The translations under genes and the position numbers were made by a program. From the NCBI RefSeq assembly GCF_000801955.1, contig NZ_JSZO01000001.1, positions 496,001 to 560,000 on the forward strand: a DNA stretch of 64,000 nt, written 5' to 3'. Under the pieces are notes generated by a model. That model was given only the letters and a program-made list of their open reading frames with translations, was not told the DNA's origin and ran no database searches. Positions 10,411-20,121 of the stretch are shown here, one piece after another. Within the stretch, counting starts at the first letter, position 1; each line of letters begins with the position of its first letter. This DNA comes from Ralstonia sp. A12 (GTDB lineage: Bacteria; Pseudomonadota; Gammaproteobacteria; Burkholderiales; Burkholderiaceae).

Positions 10411-11544
10411 TTACAGCACCGCGTCCTTGCGCACGCCCTGCGAGGCAAAATGGCGCTTGAGCTTGACCAGCGCCTCTTGCTGGATCTGGCGCACGCGTTC
10501 ACGCGTCAGGCCCATCTCGGCGGCCAGCTCCTCGAGCGTAGCGGGTTCGATATGGTTGAGGCCGAAACGGCGCTCGACCACGTAGCGATGCTTGTCAGAC
10601 AAGCGCGCCAGCCACGACTTCATCAGTTGCGACAGCTCCCGATGCGCGACTTCCTGATCCGGCGAGGCGCCGTGTTCGTCCGACAAGAAATCGAGCAGGC
10701 TGGTGCCCGGATCAAGATCGAACGGCGTATCCAGAGAGGTTGTGTGCTCATTGAGCGAGAGCACATCCTGCACTTCATCCGTGGTCTTGCCGAGCAGATG
10801 TGCAATGTCTTCGAGGCTCGCATCACGTCCGTCCACCCCGCTCTTTTCCAGATGGCGCTTGGCGCGCAGCACTTGATTGAGTTCGCGGATCACGTGCACG
10901 GGCAAACGTACCGTACGCGCCTGGTTCATGATGGCGCGCTCGATGCTCTGCCGGATCCACCACGTAGCGTAGGTCGAGAAACGGAAGCCACGCTCCGGAT
11001 CGAACTTCTCGATCGCGTGCATCAGGCCGAGGTTACCCTCTTCGATCAGATCGAGTAGCGGCACGCCGCGGTTCAGATAGCCCTTTGCAATGCTGACAAC
11101 GAGGCGCAAGTTGCGCTCGATCATCACCTGCCGCGCGGCAAACTCGCCCGCCTTGGCCAGCGTCGAGAAATGCAACTCCTCGGCCGGGGTCAGCAGCGGC
11201 TTGATGCTGATGCGATTGAGATAGTGCTGGACGGTATCGGCAGCCAGTTCGGCCTGCAGCACCTTGCGGAAATCCTCTTCCGGTGCGGCCTCTTCAGCCT
11301 CCTCGGCGTCTTCCTCGTCTTCGTCAGGCTCGTCGGCGCTATCAGAAGCGTCGTTGGCATCTGCAGACTCGGAGACTGGCAGGTCGTCGATCAGCGTGTC
11401 GACAACCTCGATCTCTTCCGCCTGAGGTTGCGCCGCGCCGCGCGCACGCCGCCCCGCGCGCCCATTTTGGGTGCTCTTGCCATCTGCAGCGTCGATGTTG
11501 TCATCGGCGGGGGTGGCGGGAGTGGCGGCTTTCTGACGCGGCAT
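10411..11544 (-). CDS. rpoS: RNA polymerase sigma factor RpoS
   Basis: The 377-residue stationary-phase and general stress sigma factor. After an unusual acidic, low-complexity N-terminus (about residues 55-95, rich in Glu and Asp) come region 1.2, region 2 ([37 protein letters not shown]), region 3, and region 4 with its HTH ([20 protein letters not shown]). It follows nlpD on the same strand by 8 bp, in the classic surE-pcm-nlpD-rpoS order. In E. coli an rpoS promoter lies inside nlpD; something similar is plausible here. Confidence 0.96.
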   Translation of the reverse strand: MPRQKAATPATPADDNIDAADGKSTQNGRAGRRARGAAQPQAEEIEVVDTLIDDLPVSESADANDASDSADEPDEDEEDAEEAEEAAPEEDFRKVLQAELAADTVQHYLNRISIKPLLTPAEELHFSTLAKAGEFAARQVMIERNLRLVVSIAKGYLNRGVPLLDLIEEGNLGLMHAIEKFDPERGFRFSTYATWWIRQSIERAIMNQARTVRLPVHVIRELNQVLRAKRHLEKSGVDGRDASLEDIAHLLGKTTDEVQDVLSLNEHTTSLDTPFDLDPGTSLLDFLSDEHGASPDQEVAHRELSQLMKSWLARLSDKHRYVVERRFGLNHIEPATLEELAAEMGLTRERVRQIQQEALVKLKRHFASQGVRKDAVL

Positions 11545-11552
11545 GCATTCCT

Positions 11553-12347
11553 CTATTGAGGCGGCAAGTAGCGCATCGGATCGACCGGCTTACCGTTGCG
11601 GCGCACTTCAAAGTGAAGCTTCACGCGATCCGCATCGGTACTGCCCATTTCGGCGATCTTTTGCCCTTTCTTAACCGTGGATTGCTCGGTGACCAGAACC
11701 TTGTCGTTGTTGCCGTAGGCGGTCAGGAACGTGTCGTTGTGCTTGATGATGACAAGATTCCCGTACCCACGCAAGGGTCCGACGTGGATCACTTTTCCGT
11801 CGTCGGCAGCGACCACGGCGTCACCACGTTTGCCACCGATGTCAATGCCCTTGTTGGCCTTGTCATCGAAGCGATTGAGCAGCGCGCCGCGTGCCGGCCA
11901 AGCCAGCGCAATTGCGCTATCGCTTGCCCCGGCAGAGGCGCCCGACGAAGCCGCGGTCGACGTGGAATCAACCGGTTGCGCGCTCGTGTTGCCCGGGCGG
12001 ACCGGCGTGACAACCGCACCGCTGCTGCTGACATCGGCGTTGGGCGGCACCACACGTATCAGCTGATCAACTTCGATCTGATTCGCATTGGGGATGTTGT
12101 TCCACGCCACGAGATCACGCGGCGCCTGGCCGTTGCGCAAGGCGATGCTGTACAGCGTATCGCCGCGCTTGACTCGATAGTAGCCAGGGGGCGGCGGCTC
12201 TTGCGAGGCGGTGGAGGTGGTACCGGCACGCGAGGTGCGGTCGAGAACGGGCGCCTGGTTGCCGGAGGATGCGCAAGCCGCCAGGAATGCGGCCGACACC
12301 ATCGCCACGGCAAGCCGGCCGGCGCGTGCGGGGCTTGGAGGGTTCAT
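11553..12347 (-). CDS. nlpD: Murein hydrolase activator NlpD
   Basis: A 264-residue lipoprotein with a signal peptide and lipobox Cys25 (FLAAC). It has a LysM domain (about 63-108, [19 protein letters not shown]) and a C-terminal LytM/peptidase M23 domain (about 160-262). Family knowledge: NlpD is an outer-membrane LytM factor that activates the amidase AmiC at the division septum; its M23 domain is usually catalytically dead. The ATG at 12347 has a GGAG ribosome site. It is between pcm and rpoS. Confidence 0.94.
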   Translation of the reverse strand: MNPPSPARAGRLAVAMVSAAFLAACASSGNQAPVLDRTSRAGTTSTASQEPPPPGYYRVKRGDTLYSIALRNGQAPRDLVAWNNIPNANQIEVDQLIRVVPPNADVSSSGAVVTPVRPGNTSAQPVDSTSTAASSGASAGASDSAIALAWPARGALLNRFDDKANKGIDIGGKRGDAVVAADDGKVIHVGPLRGYGNLVIIKHNDTFLTAYGNNDKVLVTEQSTVKKGQKIAEMGSTDADRVKLHFEVRRNGKPVDPMRYLPPQ

Positions 12348-12369
12348 GGAACTCCGGGAAATGAACATG

Positions 12370-13317
12370 CTAAACAGTTCCTGATTTTAAAGGGACAAAG
12401 AAAACGCCTTCAAGCGCGGTACTGTGAAACTGGAAGCGGCTACGGCGCTCGATCAGCACGAGCTGTTGCGCCGGGCCGCTACTACGATCGGTCGCCACCG
12501 GGGCGATCAGCCGACCGCCAATGGTCAACTGGTCGAGCAGCGCCTGCGGCACCTCCATCCCAGCCGCGGCCAGGATGATGGCATCAAACGGCGCCGCCTT
12601 CGGCAGCCCCAACATGCCGTCGCCATAGTGCAGACGGATGTTTGGCACGCGGAGTGGCCGCAAGTTCGCTTTGGCTTTCTCGTGCAGCGGACGGATGCGT
12701 TCGATCGAATACACCTCGTCGGCCACCTGCGACAGCACGGCGGCCTGGTAGCCGCAACCGGTTCCAATTTCGAGCACGCGCGCAAGCGGCAAGTTTTGTG
12801 CACGCGCGGGGCGCTCGCGCAGCAGCAATTCAATCATCCGACCGACCACCGAAGGCTTCGAGATCGTTTGCTGATGACCGATTGGCAGCGCGGAATCTTC
12901 ATAGGCCTGCGAGGCCAGGCCGGCGTCAACGAACAAATGGCGCGGCACCGTGCCGATCGCGGCAAGCACACGCTTGTCGCTCACGCCTGCCGCTTGTACA
13001 CGGCCGACCAATGCCTGACGCGCGCGGTCTGACGCCATCCCCCCCGCAGCAGCATGCGCCGCAGCCGTACGCGCCTGTACGGCGCTCGCCGCGACGGCAC
13101 CGACCGCAGCATCGACACCGGCCACACGCTGCGGCGCAGGTGCGGGTGCCGACGCAGGCTGCACGCGCTCGACCGACGCCACGCGTGCAGGCGTTGGCTT
13201 CGACACGGCACTCACACCGGACGAAATGCGCGTCTCGCGCTGGCGCTCCACGGGCTTGCGCTCGACCACCGCATCGAGCGTCAGGGGAAAGCGCTGGCCG
13301 CGCGAACGTTCAGACAT
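12370..13317 (-). CDS. pcm: Protein-L-isoaspartate O-methyltransferase with long N-terminal extension
   Basis: Pcm repairs age-damaged proteins by methylating L-isoaspartyl residues with SAM. The catalytic domain spans about residues 93-315, with [20 protein letters not shown], the substrate-side [13 protein letters not shown], and the SAM site [14 protein letters not shown]. The E. coli enzyme is 208 residues; here about 90 extra Ala/Pro/Arg-rich residues precede it. An internal ATG ([13 protein letters not shown], residue 93) could give a normal-sized enzyme. It lies 15 bp after surE. Confidence 0.94.
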   Translation of the reverse strand: MSERSRGQRFPLTLDAVVERKPVERQRETRISSGVSAVSKPTPARVASVERVQPASAPAPAPQRVAGVDAAVGAVAASAVQARTAAAHAAAGGMASDRARQALVGRVQAAGVSDKRVLAAIGTVPRHLFVDAGLASQAYEDSALPIGHQQTISKPSVVGRMIELLLRERPARAQNLPLARVLEIGTGCGYQAAVLSQVADEVYSIERIRPLHEKAKANLRPLRVPNIRLHYGDGMLGLPKAAPFDAIILAAAGMEVPQALLDQLTIGGRLIAPVATDRSSGPAQQLVLIERRSRFQFHSTALEGVFFVPLKSGTV

Positions 13318-13332
13318 GGGCTGCCGTGGCGA

Positions 13333-14088
13333 TCATGGGGTCTGCCAACGGCGCACAGTGCGCAGTTGCGCCGTGTCGGTCAGATCGAGCTGCAGCGGCG
13401 TCAGCGAGACGAAGCTGTGCGCGACCGCATGGAAATCGGTGCCTTCGCTGGCGTCCTTGGCATCGCCGGCAGCGCCGACCCAGAAGATCGGCTCGCCGCG
13501 CGGATTGGCCTGGCGGATCACCGGCTGCGACTGGTGCCGCTTGCCCAGGCGCGTGGCACGCCAGCCAGCCAGTTCGCCATACGGCAGATTCGGAATATTC
13601 ACATTGAGGAGCATCTGCCCCTCGAGCGGATCGGACAGGTAACGCTCCACCACCTCGCGGACGACGCGCTCGGCGGCGTCCAGGTGCGTCCAGCCCTTGT
13701 CGACTTGCGAAAACGCAATCGACGGAATGCCGAACAGATAACCCTCGATGGCGGCGGCGACGGTGCCGGAATACAGCACGTCTTCGCCCATGTTCTGACC
13801 CTGATTGATACCGGAGACCACCAGGTCAGGTTTCTCCTCGATCATGCCGGTCAGGGCGATGTGTACGCAGTCCGTCGGCGTGCCATTGACGAAGCGGAAA
13901 CCCTTCTGGGCACCATCGGTAGCTTCAAACACCGACAGCGGACGCTGCAGCGTGAGTGAGTTGGATGCGCCGCTGTGGTTCTGCTCGGGCGCCACCACCG
14001 TCACGCGCCCCAGCGGACTGAGTGCACGGTGAAGCGCGGCGAGGCCCGGTGCGAGGTATCCGTCGTCGTTGGCGATAAGAATATGCAT
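13333..14088 (-). CDS. surE: 5'/3'-nucleotidase SurE
   Basis: A 251-residue metal-dependent nucleotidase and exopolyphosphatase active in stationary phase. It begins [16 protein letters not shown] with the metal-binding Asp pair at 8-9, and continues with NHSGASNSL (about 38) and [19 protein letters not shown] (about 92). First gene of the surE-pcm-nlpD-rpoS cluster. The divergent promoter region (14089-14310) separates it from the oxidoreductase gene. Confidence 0.96.
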   Translation of the reverse strand: MHILIANDDGYLAPGLAALHRALSPLGRVTVVAPEQNHSGASNSLTLQRPLSVFEATDGAQKGFRFVNGTPTDCVHIALTGMIEEKPDLVVSGINQGQNMGEDVLYSGTVAAAIEGYLFGIPSIAFSQVDKGWTHLDAAERVVREVVERYLSDPLEGQMLLNVNIPNLPYGELAGWRATRLGKRHQSQPVIRQANPRGEPIFWVGAAGDAKDASEGTDFHAVAHSFVSLTPLQLDLTDTAQLRTVRRWQTP

Positions 14089-14310
14089 GGCGCGGATTGT
14101 AACCGAGCAACGTTAACGAATCGTGCTCACCAGCGCGTTGTACACGCTTACAAAAATCGCTCGACAAACCGCCCATCTCATCGCCCACAAAATCGCCCAC
14201 GATCGAATCGAACGACCGTGCTTTTATTCGGTTACACTGCCTGACGAAATCGCGCACGAAGCATGCGAGATGGCCAACAATCCAACGCAAGACCGATCAG
14301 GAGACACAAG

Positions 14311-15285
14311 ATGAAAGCCGTCGTCTGCAAGACCTGGGGCCCGCCCGAATCGCTGGTGATTGAAACGCTGCCGGACCTGTCGCCTGGCGCCGGTGAAGTC
14401 GTCATCGACGTGAAGGCCGCGGGGGTGAATTTTCCCGACGTGCTGATCATCCAGAACAAGTACCAGTTCAAGCCGGAACTGCCGTTCACGCCGGGCTCGG
14501 AAGTGGCGGGCGTGGTCAATGCGGTGGGCGAAGGCGTGTCGCACGTGAAGGTGGGCGACCATGTGATCGCCTTCCTCGGCCAGGGCGCGTTTGCCTCGCA
14601 GGTGAAGGCATCGGCCAAGGTGGTGATGCCGATGCCGCCGGGCATGGCGTTCGATACGGCTGCGGCATTCACCCTCACCTACGGTACGTCGCATCATGCG
14701 GTGGTCGATCGTGGGCAACTCAAGGCCGGTGAGACGATGCTGGTGCTGGGCGCGGCTGGTGGCGTCGGGCTCGCTGCCATCGAAATCGGCAAGGCTCTCG
14801 GTGCGCGCGTAGTTGCTGCGGCGTCGAGCGATGAAAAGCTCGCTGTCTGCAAGGACCACGGCGCCGATGCGCTGATCAACTATTCGACCGAAGACCTGCG
14901 CGAGCGCATCAAGGAACTGACCGACGGCAAGGGCCCGGACGTCATCTATGACCCGGTGGGTGGCATTTATGCCGAGCCCGCGTTCCGCTCGATCGCCTGG
15001 CGCGGTCGCTATCTGGTGGTGGGCTTTGCCAACGGTGAAATCCCGAAGATGCCGCTGAACCTGGCGTTGCTCAAAGGCGCATCGCTGGTGGGCGTGTTCT
15101 GGGGCGAATTCGCCCGCCGCGAGCCGAAGGCGAATCTGGCCAACATGATGCAGATGCTTGGCTGGATGCAGGAGGGCAAGATCCGCCCGCATATTTCGGC
15201 GCGCTATCCGCTGGAGCAGACTACGCAAGCGCTGCTGGACATGGCGGCGCGCAAGGTGACGGGCAAGGTGGTGATCCAGCCGTAA
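14311..15285 (+). CDS. NADPH:quinone oxidoreductase family protein (zinc-less MDR)
   Basis: A 324-residue medium-chain dehydrogenase/reductase of the quinone oxidoreductase (QorA-like) type. The GroES-like domain occupies about residues 1-120, and the Rossmann domain has its nucleotide-binding glycines in VLGAAGGVGLAAIE. No catalytic or structural zinc cysteines are visible. It probably reduces quinones or enones with NADPH. The ATG at 14311 is preceded by AGGAGAC; the frame remains open upstream but without coding character. A strong terminator follows. Confidence 0.9.
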   Translation: MKAVVCKTWGPPESLVIETLPDLSPGAGEVVIDVKAAGVNFPDVLIIQNKYQFKPELPFTPGSEVAGVVNAVGEGVSHVKVGDHVIAFLGQGAFASQVKASAKVVMPMPPGMAFDTAAAFTLTYGTSHHAVVDRGQLKAGETMLVLGAAGGVGLAAIEIGKALGARVVAAASSDEKLAVCKDHGADALINYSTEDLRERIKELTDGKGPDVIYDPVGGIYAEPAFRSIAWRGRYLVVGFANGEIPKMPLNLALLKGASLVGVFWGEFARREPKANLANMMQMLGWMQEGKIRPHISARYPLEQTTQALLDMAARKVTGKVVIQP

Positions 15286-15302
15286 GCGGCATCCGCCATC
15301 CA

Positions 15303-15347
15303 GAAAAAAAAGCCGCGTCGGGCGACACCCCGACGCGGCTTTTTTGT
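15303..15347. terminator. Bidirectional intrinsic terminator
   Basis: A-tract, stem AGCCGCGTCGGG / CCCCGACGCGGCT with a short loop, then T-tract. It lies between the convergent quinone oxidoreductase and alkene reductase genes and can serve both. Confidence 0.9.
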
Positions 15348-15362
15348 TGGTACGACGCCCGA

Positions 15363-16469
15363 TCAGGCGGCTTCTTCCAGCGTCGGATAGTCGGTGTAGC
15401 CCTTTTCCTGGCCGCCGTAGTAGGTGTTGCGATCCGGCTTGTTGAGCGAGGCCCCGGCGCGGAAGCGAGCCACCAGATCCGGATTGGCAATGAACGGACG
15501 GCCGAACGCCACTGCATCTGCGAGACCGGAGGCAACCATCTGCTCCCCCTCTTCTGCGCTGTATTGGCCGCAAACGATGAGCGCGCCCTTGAAGGCGTCG
15601 CGCAGTTGGCGGCGGAACTCGGTAGACAGCTCCGGGCCGCCCGCCCAGTCCGGCTCGGCGATGTGCAGATAGGCGATACCGCGCTTGGTCAGCTCACGTG
15701 CGAGGTAGAGCGCGCTGGTCTCCGCTTCCGCATCGGCAATGTCGTGCGCGACAAAGTGCGGCGACAAGCGAATGCCAACGCGATCGGCGCCGATTTCGGC
15801 AATGGCCGTGTCGACCACTTCCAGAATCAGGCGTGCGCGGTTTTCCAGCGAGCCGCCATATTGGTCCGTGCGCTGGTTGCTGTTGGTGGACAGGAACTGG
15901 TGCAGCAGGTAACCGTTGGCGGCGTGGATTTCAACGAAATCAAAGCCAGCGCGGCGTGCACGCAGCACGGCTTGGCGATACTGCGCAATGACGCCTGGGA
16001 TTTCTTCCGTGGCCAGCGCACGCGGCTCGCTGGTCGGCACGTTGGCAGGCGTGCCGTCCGGCTGCACAACGAAGCTCTGCGCGCCCTTGGCGACGATGGC
16101 CGACGGCGCGACCGGCGCCTGACCGTTCTCTTGCAGCAGCGTGTTCGAGATGCGGCCTACGTGCCAGAGCTGTTGCGAGATGCGGCCGCCCTTGGCGTGC
16201 ACGGCGTCCACCACGGCCTTCCAACCGGCTTCCTGCGCATCGGTATACATACCTGGTGTCCAGGCGTAGCCCTGACCCTGGCGGGAGATTTGCGTGGCTT
16301 CCGTCACGATCAGGCCGGCCGTGGCGCGTTGCGCGTAGTAGGTCACGTTCAGCTCAGTCGGCACGTCGCCGGGCTGGCCCGCACGCGAGCGTGTGAGCGG
16401 CGCCATCACGACGCGGTTGGTGAGGGTCGCGCGACCGACTTGAACAGGCGACAACAGTTGTTGGGTCAT
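15363..16469 (-). CDS. nemA: Old-yellow-enzyme alkene reductase (NemA-like)
   Basis: A 368-residue FMN flavoprotein of the old yellow enzyme family that reduces activated C=C bonds (N-ethylmaleimide, quinones, nitro compounds) with NADPH. Motifs: the N-terminal VVMAPLTRSRA, the His-Asn pair in FVEIHAANGYLLHQF (about residue 176), SNQRTDQYGGSLENRAR, and the FMN phosphate site DAVAFGRPFIANPDL. Start at 16469 with a GGAG site. A TetR regulator gene lies just upstream on the same strand, the same pairing as E. coli nemR-nemA. Confidence 0.92.
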   Translation of the reverse strand: MTQQLLSPVQVGRATLTNRVVMAPLTRSRAGQPGDVPTELNVTYYAQRATAGLIVTEATQISRQGQGYAWTPGMYTDAQEAGWKAVVDAVHAKGGRISQQLWHVGRISNTLLQENGQAPVAPSAIVAKGAQSFVVQPDGTPANVPTSEPRALATEEIPGVIAQYRQAVLRARRAGFDFVEIHAANGYLLHQFLSTNSNQRTDQYGGSLENRARLILEVVDTAIAEIGADRVGIRLSPHFVAHDIADAEAETSALYLARELTKRGIAYLHIAEPDWAGGPELSTEFRRQLRDAFKGALIVCGQYSAEEGEQMVASGLADAVAFGRPFIANPDLVARFRAGASLNKPDRNTYYGGQEKGYTDYPTLEEAA

Positions 16470-16487
16470 ATCCGCTCCAGAAAGAGA

Positions 16488-16512
16488 AACTATTCGACCG
16501 GTCATCTAGAAC
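16488..16512. promoter_or_regulatory. Possible operator upstream of the alkene reductase gene
   Basis: Between the TetR gene and the reductase start there is GACCGGTC, an 8-bp perfect palindrome, within TTCGACCGGTCATCTAG. It shares GACCG and CTA elements with the sequence upstream of the TetR gene. Inference: a site for the neighbouring TetR repressor. No binding evidence. Confidence 0.35.
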
Positions 16513-16566
16513 CGGGTTAAAAGAAAAGCGAGGAACGTGCCCCGCTGATAGTGCATTCGGTTGTGT

Positions 16567-17196
16567 TCAATGTTTCGGCTTGACCAGCAGCGCTTCGGTT
16601 TGGTCCATGCAGCTCCGAAACGGTGCGATGGACCGATGTGCCTTGGCCAGCAGCGCCCCGCCCATCCACATCGCGTACAGCCCTTCCGCCACGTTGCGCG
16701 CGTCTTCCACCGGTGCGAGCGAGCCATCGGCCACGCCCGCTTCCACCGCCACGGCAATACGCTCCACCATCCGCGTCATCCCCGTCGACAGCACCTTGCG
16801 CATCGGCTCGGACAGATCAGACACCTCACCTGAGAGCTTGACCGCCAGACACGTGACCTCACATGCGCTGCGCTCGTGCAGGTCGATCCAAGCGGCAAAG
16901 TAGCGCAGCAGCCGTTCACGTGCGGTCATGCGCGTGTCGTTGAACAGACTGACGACGCCAGCGTCGTAATCCTGGAAATACCGCTCCAGCATCGCGACGC
17001 CAAAGTCTTCCTTGGAACCGAAGTAGTAATAGAACGAGCCCTTGGGCACTTGCGCGCGGCCAAGGATTTCCGCCAGCCCGACGGCCGAGAAGCCGCGCCC
17101 GAGGATCAGCTCGGCACCGGCGTCCAGAATACGGTCGCGGGTGTCGTGCCGGGCTTCGGCGCCTTCAGCGGTGACGGGTTCGGGGTGCTTGCTCAT
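16567..17196 (-). CDS. TetR/AcrR family repressor (NemR-like)
   Basis: A 209-residue TetR regulator. The N-terminal HTH (about residues 17-65) includes GFSAVGLAEILGRAQVPKGSFYYYF. The C-terminal ligand domain has two cysteines close together (SACEVTCLAVKLSGEV, about residues 105-120), in the region where NemR-type regulators carry electrophile-reactive cysteines. Its position immediately upstream of an old-yellow-enzyme gene suggests it represses that gene until electrophiles or quinones are present. Start ATG at 17196; upstream in-frame codons lie in the operator region. Confidence 0.88.
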   Translation of the reverse strand: MSKHPEPVTAEGAEARHDTRDRILDAGAELILGRGFSAVGLAEILGRAQVPKGSFYYYFGSKEDFGVAMLERYFQDYDAGVVSLFNDTRMTARERLLRYFAAWIDLHERSACEVTCLAVKLSGEVSDLSEPMRKVLSTGMTRMVERIAVAVEAGVADGSLAPVEDARNVAEGLYAMWMGGALLAKAHRSIAPFRSCMDQTEALLVKPKH

Positions 17197-17213
17197 GGTG
17201 AATCGGATTGTAG

Positions 17214-17229
17214 TAGACCGACCGTCTAG
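17214..17229. promoter_or_regulatory. Possible TetR-family operator
   Basis: The sequence TAGACCGACCGTCTA has perfect arms TAGAC/GTCTA around a 5-bp centre, about 20 bp upstream of the TetR-family start codon. Position and symmetry fit an autoregulatory operator. Similarity to the NemR box of E. coli is suspected but was not checked. Confidence 0.5.
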
Positions 17230-17274
17230 TTGCATGACCCTTCTCATAGCAGGGTTGATGTGATGCCTAGGGGT

Positions 17275-18066
17275 TCATAGCTTTTCGGTCTCGCCGGTTT
17301 TGGGCTGCCAACGCATCAAGCGTTTCTCCACCAGACCGACCAGCCAGTCGAGCACTAGCGCAAACACCGTCAGCACGACGATGCCGGCAAACACGGTGTT
17401 GATGTCGAAGGTGCCTTCGGCCTGCAGGATCAGGTAGCCGACGCCGCGCGCTGAACCCAGGTACTCACCCACCACCGCGCCCACGAACGCCAGGCCCACC
17501 GACGTGTGCAGCGATGAGAACACCCAGCTCGTCGCACTCGGCAGATAGACGAAGCGCAGCAGTTGCCGCTGCGATGCACCTAGCATGCGCGCATTGGACA
17601 GCACCACCGGGCTCACTTCCTTCACGCCCTGGTAGACGTTGAAGAACACGATGAAGAACACCAGCGTCACCGCCAGCGCGACCTTCGACCAGATCCCCAG
17701 CCCGAACCACACGCCGAAGATGGGCGCCAGAATCACGCGCGGCATCGAGTTGGCAGCCTTGATGTACGGATCGAGCACTGCAGACACGGCGGGACTCAGT
17801 GCCAGCCATAGCCCGGCGCCCAAGCCTGTGGCCGTACCGATGACGAAGGCCAGCACGGTTTCGGCCAGCGTGACGCCGAGATGTTGATAGATATCGCCTT
17901 CGGTCACGAACCATGCCCAAATGCGCTGGGCGACGATGAGTGGCTCACCAAAGAAGAATGCGACGTCTTGCGAGCGCGTGGCGAAGTGCCAGACGGCCAG
18001 CGTGACGACCAGGAGCCCAAGCTGCCAGGCGCGTAGCGTGAACGGAGAGAGCGGACGATTAGCCAT
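17275..18066 (-). CDS. ABC transporter permease (SsuC/TauC type)
   Basis: A 263-residue integral membrane protein with about six TM helices and the EAA-like loop GASQRQLLRFVYLPSATSWV (residues about 160-180) that contacts the ATPase. It belongs to the BPD_transp_1 permeases of nitrate/sulfonate/taurine importers. It is the last gene of a binding protein - ATPase - permease set on the minus strand, 23 bp after the ATPase gene. The substrate is not evident from sequence. Confidence 0.9.
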   Translation of the reverse strand: MANRPLSPFTLRAWQLGLLVVTLAVWHFATRSQDVAFFFGEPLIVAQRIWAWFVTEGDIYQHLGVTLAETVLAFVIGTATGLGAGLWLALSPAVSAVLDPYIKAANSMPRVILAPIFGVWFGLGIWSKVALAVTLVFFIVFFNVYQGVKEVSPVVLSNARMLGASQRQLLRFVYLPSATSWVFSSLHTSVGLAFVGAVVGEYLGSARGVGYLILQAEGTFDINTVFAGIVVLTVFALVLDWLVGLVEKRLMRWQPKTGETEKL

Positions 18067-18089
18067 GAGAGAGATCGTTCAAATTCAGT

Positions 18090-18902
18090 TCAGGCCACAC
18101 GGCGATGCTGCGCATAGCCCTTCAGCACTTCTTCACGCAGCACATCCCAGATGCGGGCGTGCAGGTTGACGAAGCCGGCTTGGTCACGGATCTCGGCCAC
18201 ATCGCGCGGGCGCGGCAAATCGATCGTGAATTCGCCGATCGGGTGCGTGCCCGGCCCGGCCGACAGGACAACCACGCGGTCGCTCATGGCAATGGCCTCG
18301 TCCAAGTCGTGCGTGATGAACAGCACGGCCTTGCGCTTGGCGGCCCAGAGGTCGAGCACCTCGTTCTCCATCAACTGGCGCGTCTGAATATCAAGCGCGG
18401 AGAACGGCTCGTCCATGAGGATGATGTCGGGGTCGAGCACCAGCGTTTGCGCCAGACTCACGCGCTTGCGCATGCCGCCCGACAGTTGATGCGGGTAGCG
18501 GTCTTCAAACCCGGCCAGACCCACGCGCGCCAGCCAGGACATGGCCAGTTCACGCGCCTCCTTGTCGGGCGTGCCACGAAACTCCAGCCCGGCCAGCACG
18601 TTGTCCAGCGCGCTGCGCCACGGCATCAGCGCCTCGGCCTGGAACATGTAGCCGGCGCGCCGGTTGATACCGACAAGCGGCTCGCCAAACACGCGCACCT
18701 GCCCTGAGGACGGCTGCAACAGCCCCGCCGCCAGGTTCAGCAAGGTGGACTTGCCGCAGCCGGTCGGGCCCACCACCGAGACGAACTCACCCGCCTGGAT
18801 GTCCAGCGTGGTGTTCTGCACGGCGGTGTAGCGCTGACCCGGTTTGTCGGGCGAGATGAAGGTGCAGGTGATCTGATCGAACGAAAGTGCGGGGTGGGAC
18901 AT
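18090..18902 (-). CDS. ABC transporter ATP-binding protein (SsuB/TauB type)
   Basis: A 270-residue ATPase with Walker A GPTGCGKST (about residue 45), signature LSGGMRKR (about 142), Walker B DPDIILMDEPFSALD, and H-loop FITHDLDEA. It energises the adjoining permease. Sequence type matches the nitrate/sulfonate/taurine/bicarbonate import ATPases. It lies between the binding protein gene (73 bp upstream) and the permease gene. Confidence 0.93.
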   Translation of the reverse strand: MSHPALSFDQITCTFISPDKPGQRYTAVQNTTLDIQAGEFVSVVGPTGCGKSTLLNLAAGLLQPSSGQVRVFGEPLVGINRRAGYMFQAEALMPWRSALDNVLAGLEFRGTPDKEARELAMSWLARVGLAGFEDRYPHQLSGGMRKRVSLAQTLVLDPDIILMDEPFSALDIQTRQLMENEVLDLWAAKRKAVLFITHDLDEAIAMSDRVVVLSAGPGTHPIGEFTIDLPRPRDVAEIRDQAGFVNLHARIWDVLREEVLKGYAQHRRVA

Positions 18903-18975
18903 GGTGTCTGCCTGATGGCTACCAAGAAAGCAATGCGCCCGGCTAAACCGGGCGCAGGATGGAAGTCTGCTGGAC

Positions 18976-20025
18976 TCAGTGGTACTTAGCGTTGGCCTTC
19001 TGCACGAAGGTGTTGGTGAAGGTCTGGTCGAGCTTGATCTGCTTGCCCTTCACTTCCGCATCGAATTCCGACAGCGTACGCAGCGCCGTGGCCGGGCCGT
19101 CGGCAGGCATTGCGCCATCCGGCGAGATGGCCTCACGCACCTTGTCCCACGCGGCCAGATACAGCGCGCGGTCGCCCAGCAGGTAGGCTTCCGGCACGGT
19201 CTTGACGATGTCCGACGGGCCCGCCTTCTGCAGCCACTTGAGCGCGCGCACCATGGCGTTGGTCAGCGCCTGCGTGGTGTTCGGATTCTTCTGGATGAAC
19301 GCCGTCGAGGCATACAGGCAACCGGCCGGCATGTTGCCGCCGAAAACCGCCTTGGTATCGGCCAGCGTGCGGGTATCGGAGATGACGCGCACTTCGTTCT
19401 TCTGCGTCAGCATCGACATCACCGGGTCCAGGTTGGCCAGCGCATCGATCTGCCCGGCGCGCACGGCGGCAATGGCGCCGTTGCTCGGGCCCACACCGAT
19501 GATCGACACCTCATTCGGTTTGATGCCGGCACGGGCCAGCACGTAGTTGACCATGATGTTGGTCGACGAGCCCGGCGCCGTCACGCCGATCTTCTTGCCT
19601 TTCAGGTCGGCAATCGACTTGTAGTTGGGCATCGTCTTGTTGTTGACGGCCAGCACGATCTGCGGGGCACGGCCCTGCAACACGAACTCCTGATACATCT
19701 GGCCCTTGGCCTGCAGCACCAGCGTATGTTCGTAAGCGCCGCTCACCACGTCGGCGCTGCCGCCCACCACTGCCTGCAGTGCCTTGGCTCCGCCGGCAAA
19801 GTCGACGATCTCGACATCCAGGCCTTCGTCCTTGAAGTAGCCCAGGCGCTCGGCAATCGTCAGCGGCAGGTAGTAGAACAAGGCTTTGCCGCCCACGGCG
19901 ACGGTGACCTTGCTCTTCTCAGGCTTGCCCTGCGCCAGCACGGCGGGGCTGGCGGCCAGCAGGCTCGTTGCGCACATTGCTGCGCCCATCCATTTTGCCC
20001 AGCGGCTGATGCCTCGTGTCCCCAT
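18976..20025 (-). CDS. ABC transporter periplasmic substrate-binding protein (NMT1/SsuA type)
   Basis: A 349-residue secreted binding protein. A Sec signal peptide ends near residue 31 (SPAVLAQ). The mature part begins VTVAVGGKALFYYLPLTIAERLGYFKDEGLDVEIVDF, the pattern of NMT1/SsuA-like solute receptors for small organic acids, sulfonates or pyrimidines. It is first in a three-gene importer unit and stands 96 bp downstream of a CoA-transferase gene. The linkage suggests the transported acid may be activated by CoA transfer (inference). Confidence 0.9.
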   Translation of the reverse strand: MGTRGISRWAKWMGAAMCATSLLAASPAVLAQGKPEKSKVTVAVGGKALFYYLPLTIAERLGYFKDEGLDVEIVDFAGGAKALQAVVGGSADVVSGAYEHTLVLQAKGQMYQEFVLQGRAPQIVLAVNNKTMPNYKSIADLKGKKIGVTAPGSSTNIMVNYVLARAGIKPNEVSIIGVGPSNGAIAAVRAGQIDALANLDPVMSMLTQKNEVRVISDTRTLADTKAVFGGNMPAGCLYASTAFIQKNPNTTQALTNAMVRALKWLQKAGPSDIVKTVPEAYLLGDRALYLAAWDKVREAISPDGAMPADGPATALRTLSEFDAEVKGKQIKLDQTFTNTFVQKANAKYH

Positions 20026-20121
20026 GCTTGTCTCCTGGATTACCTTTTATGGCATTCACTGCCTTGGCGGCGATATTACCGCAACGATTCGCCACACAAC
20101 ATGCGGGATCGTCCTAGCTCT

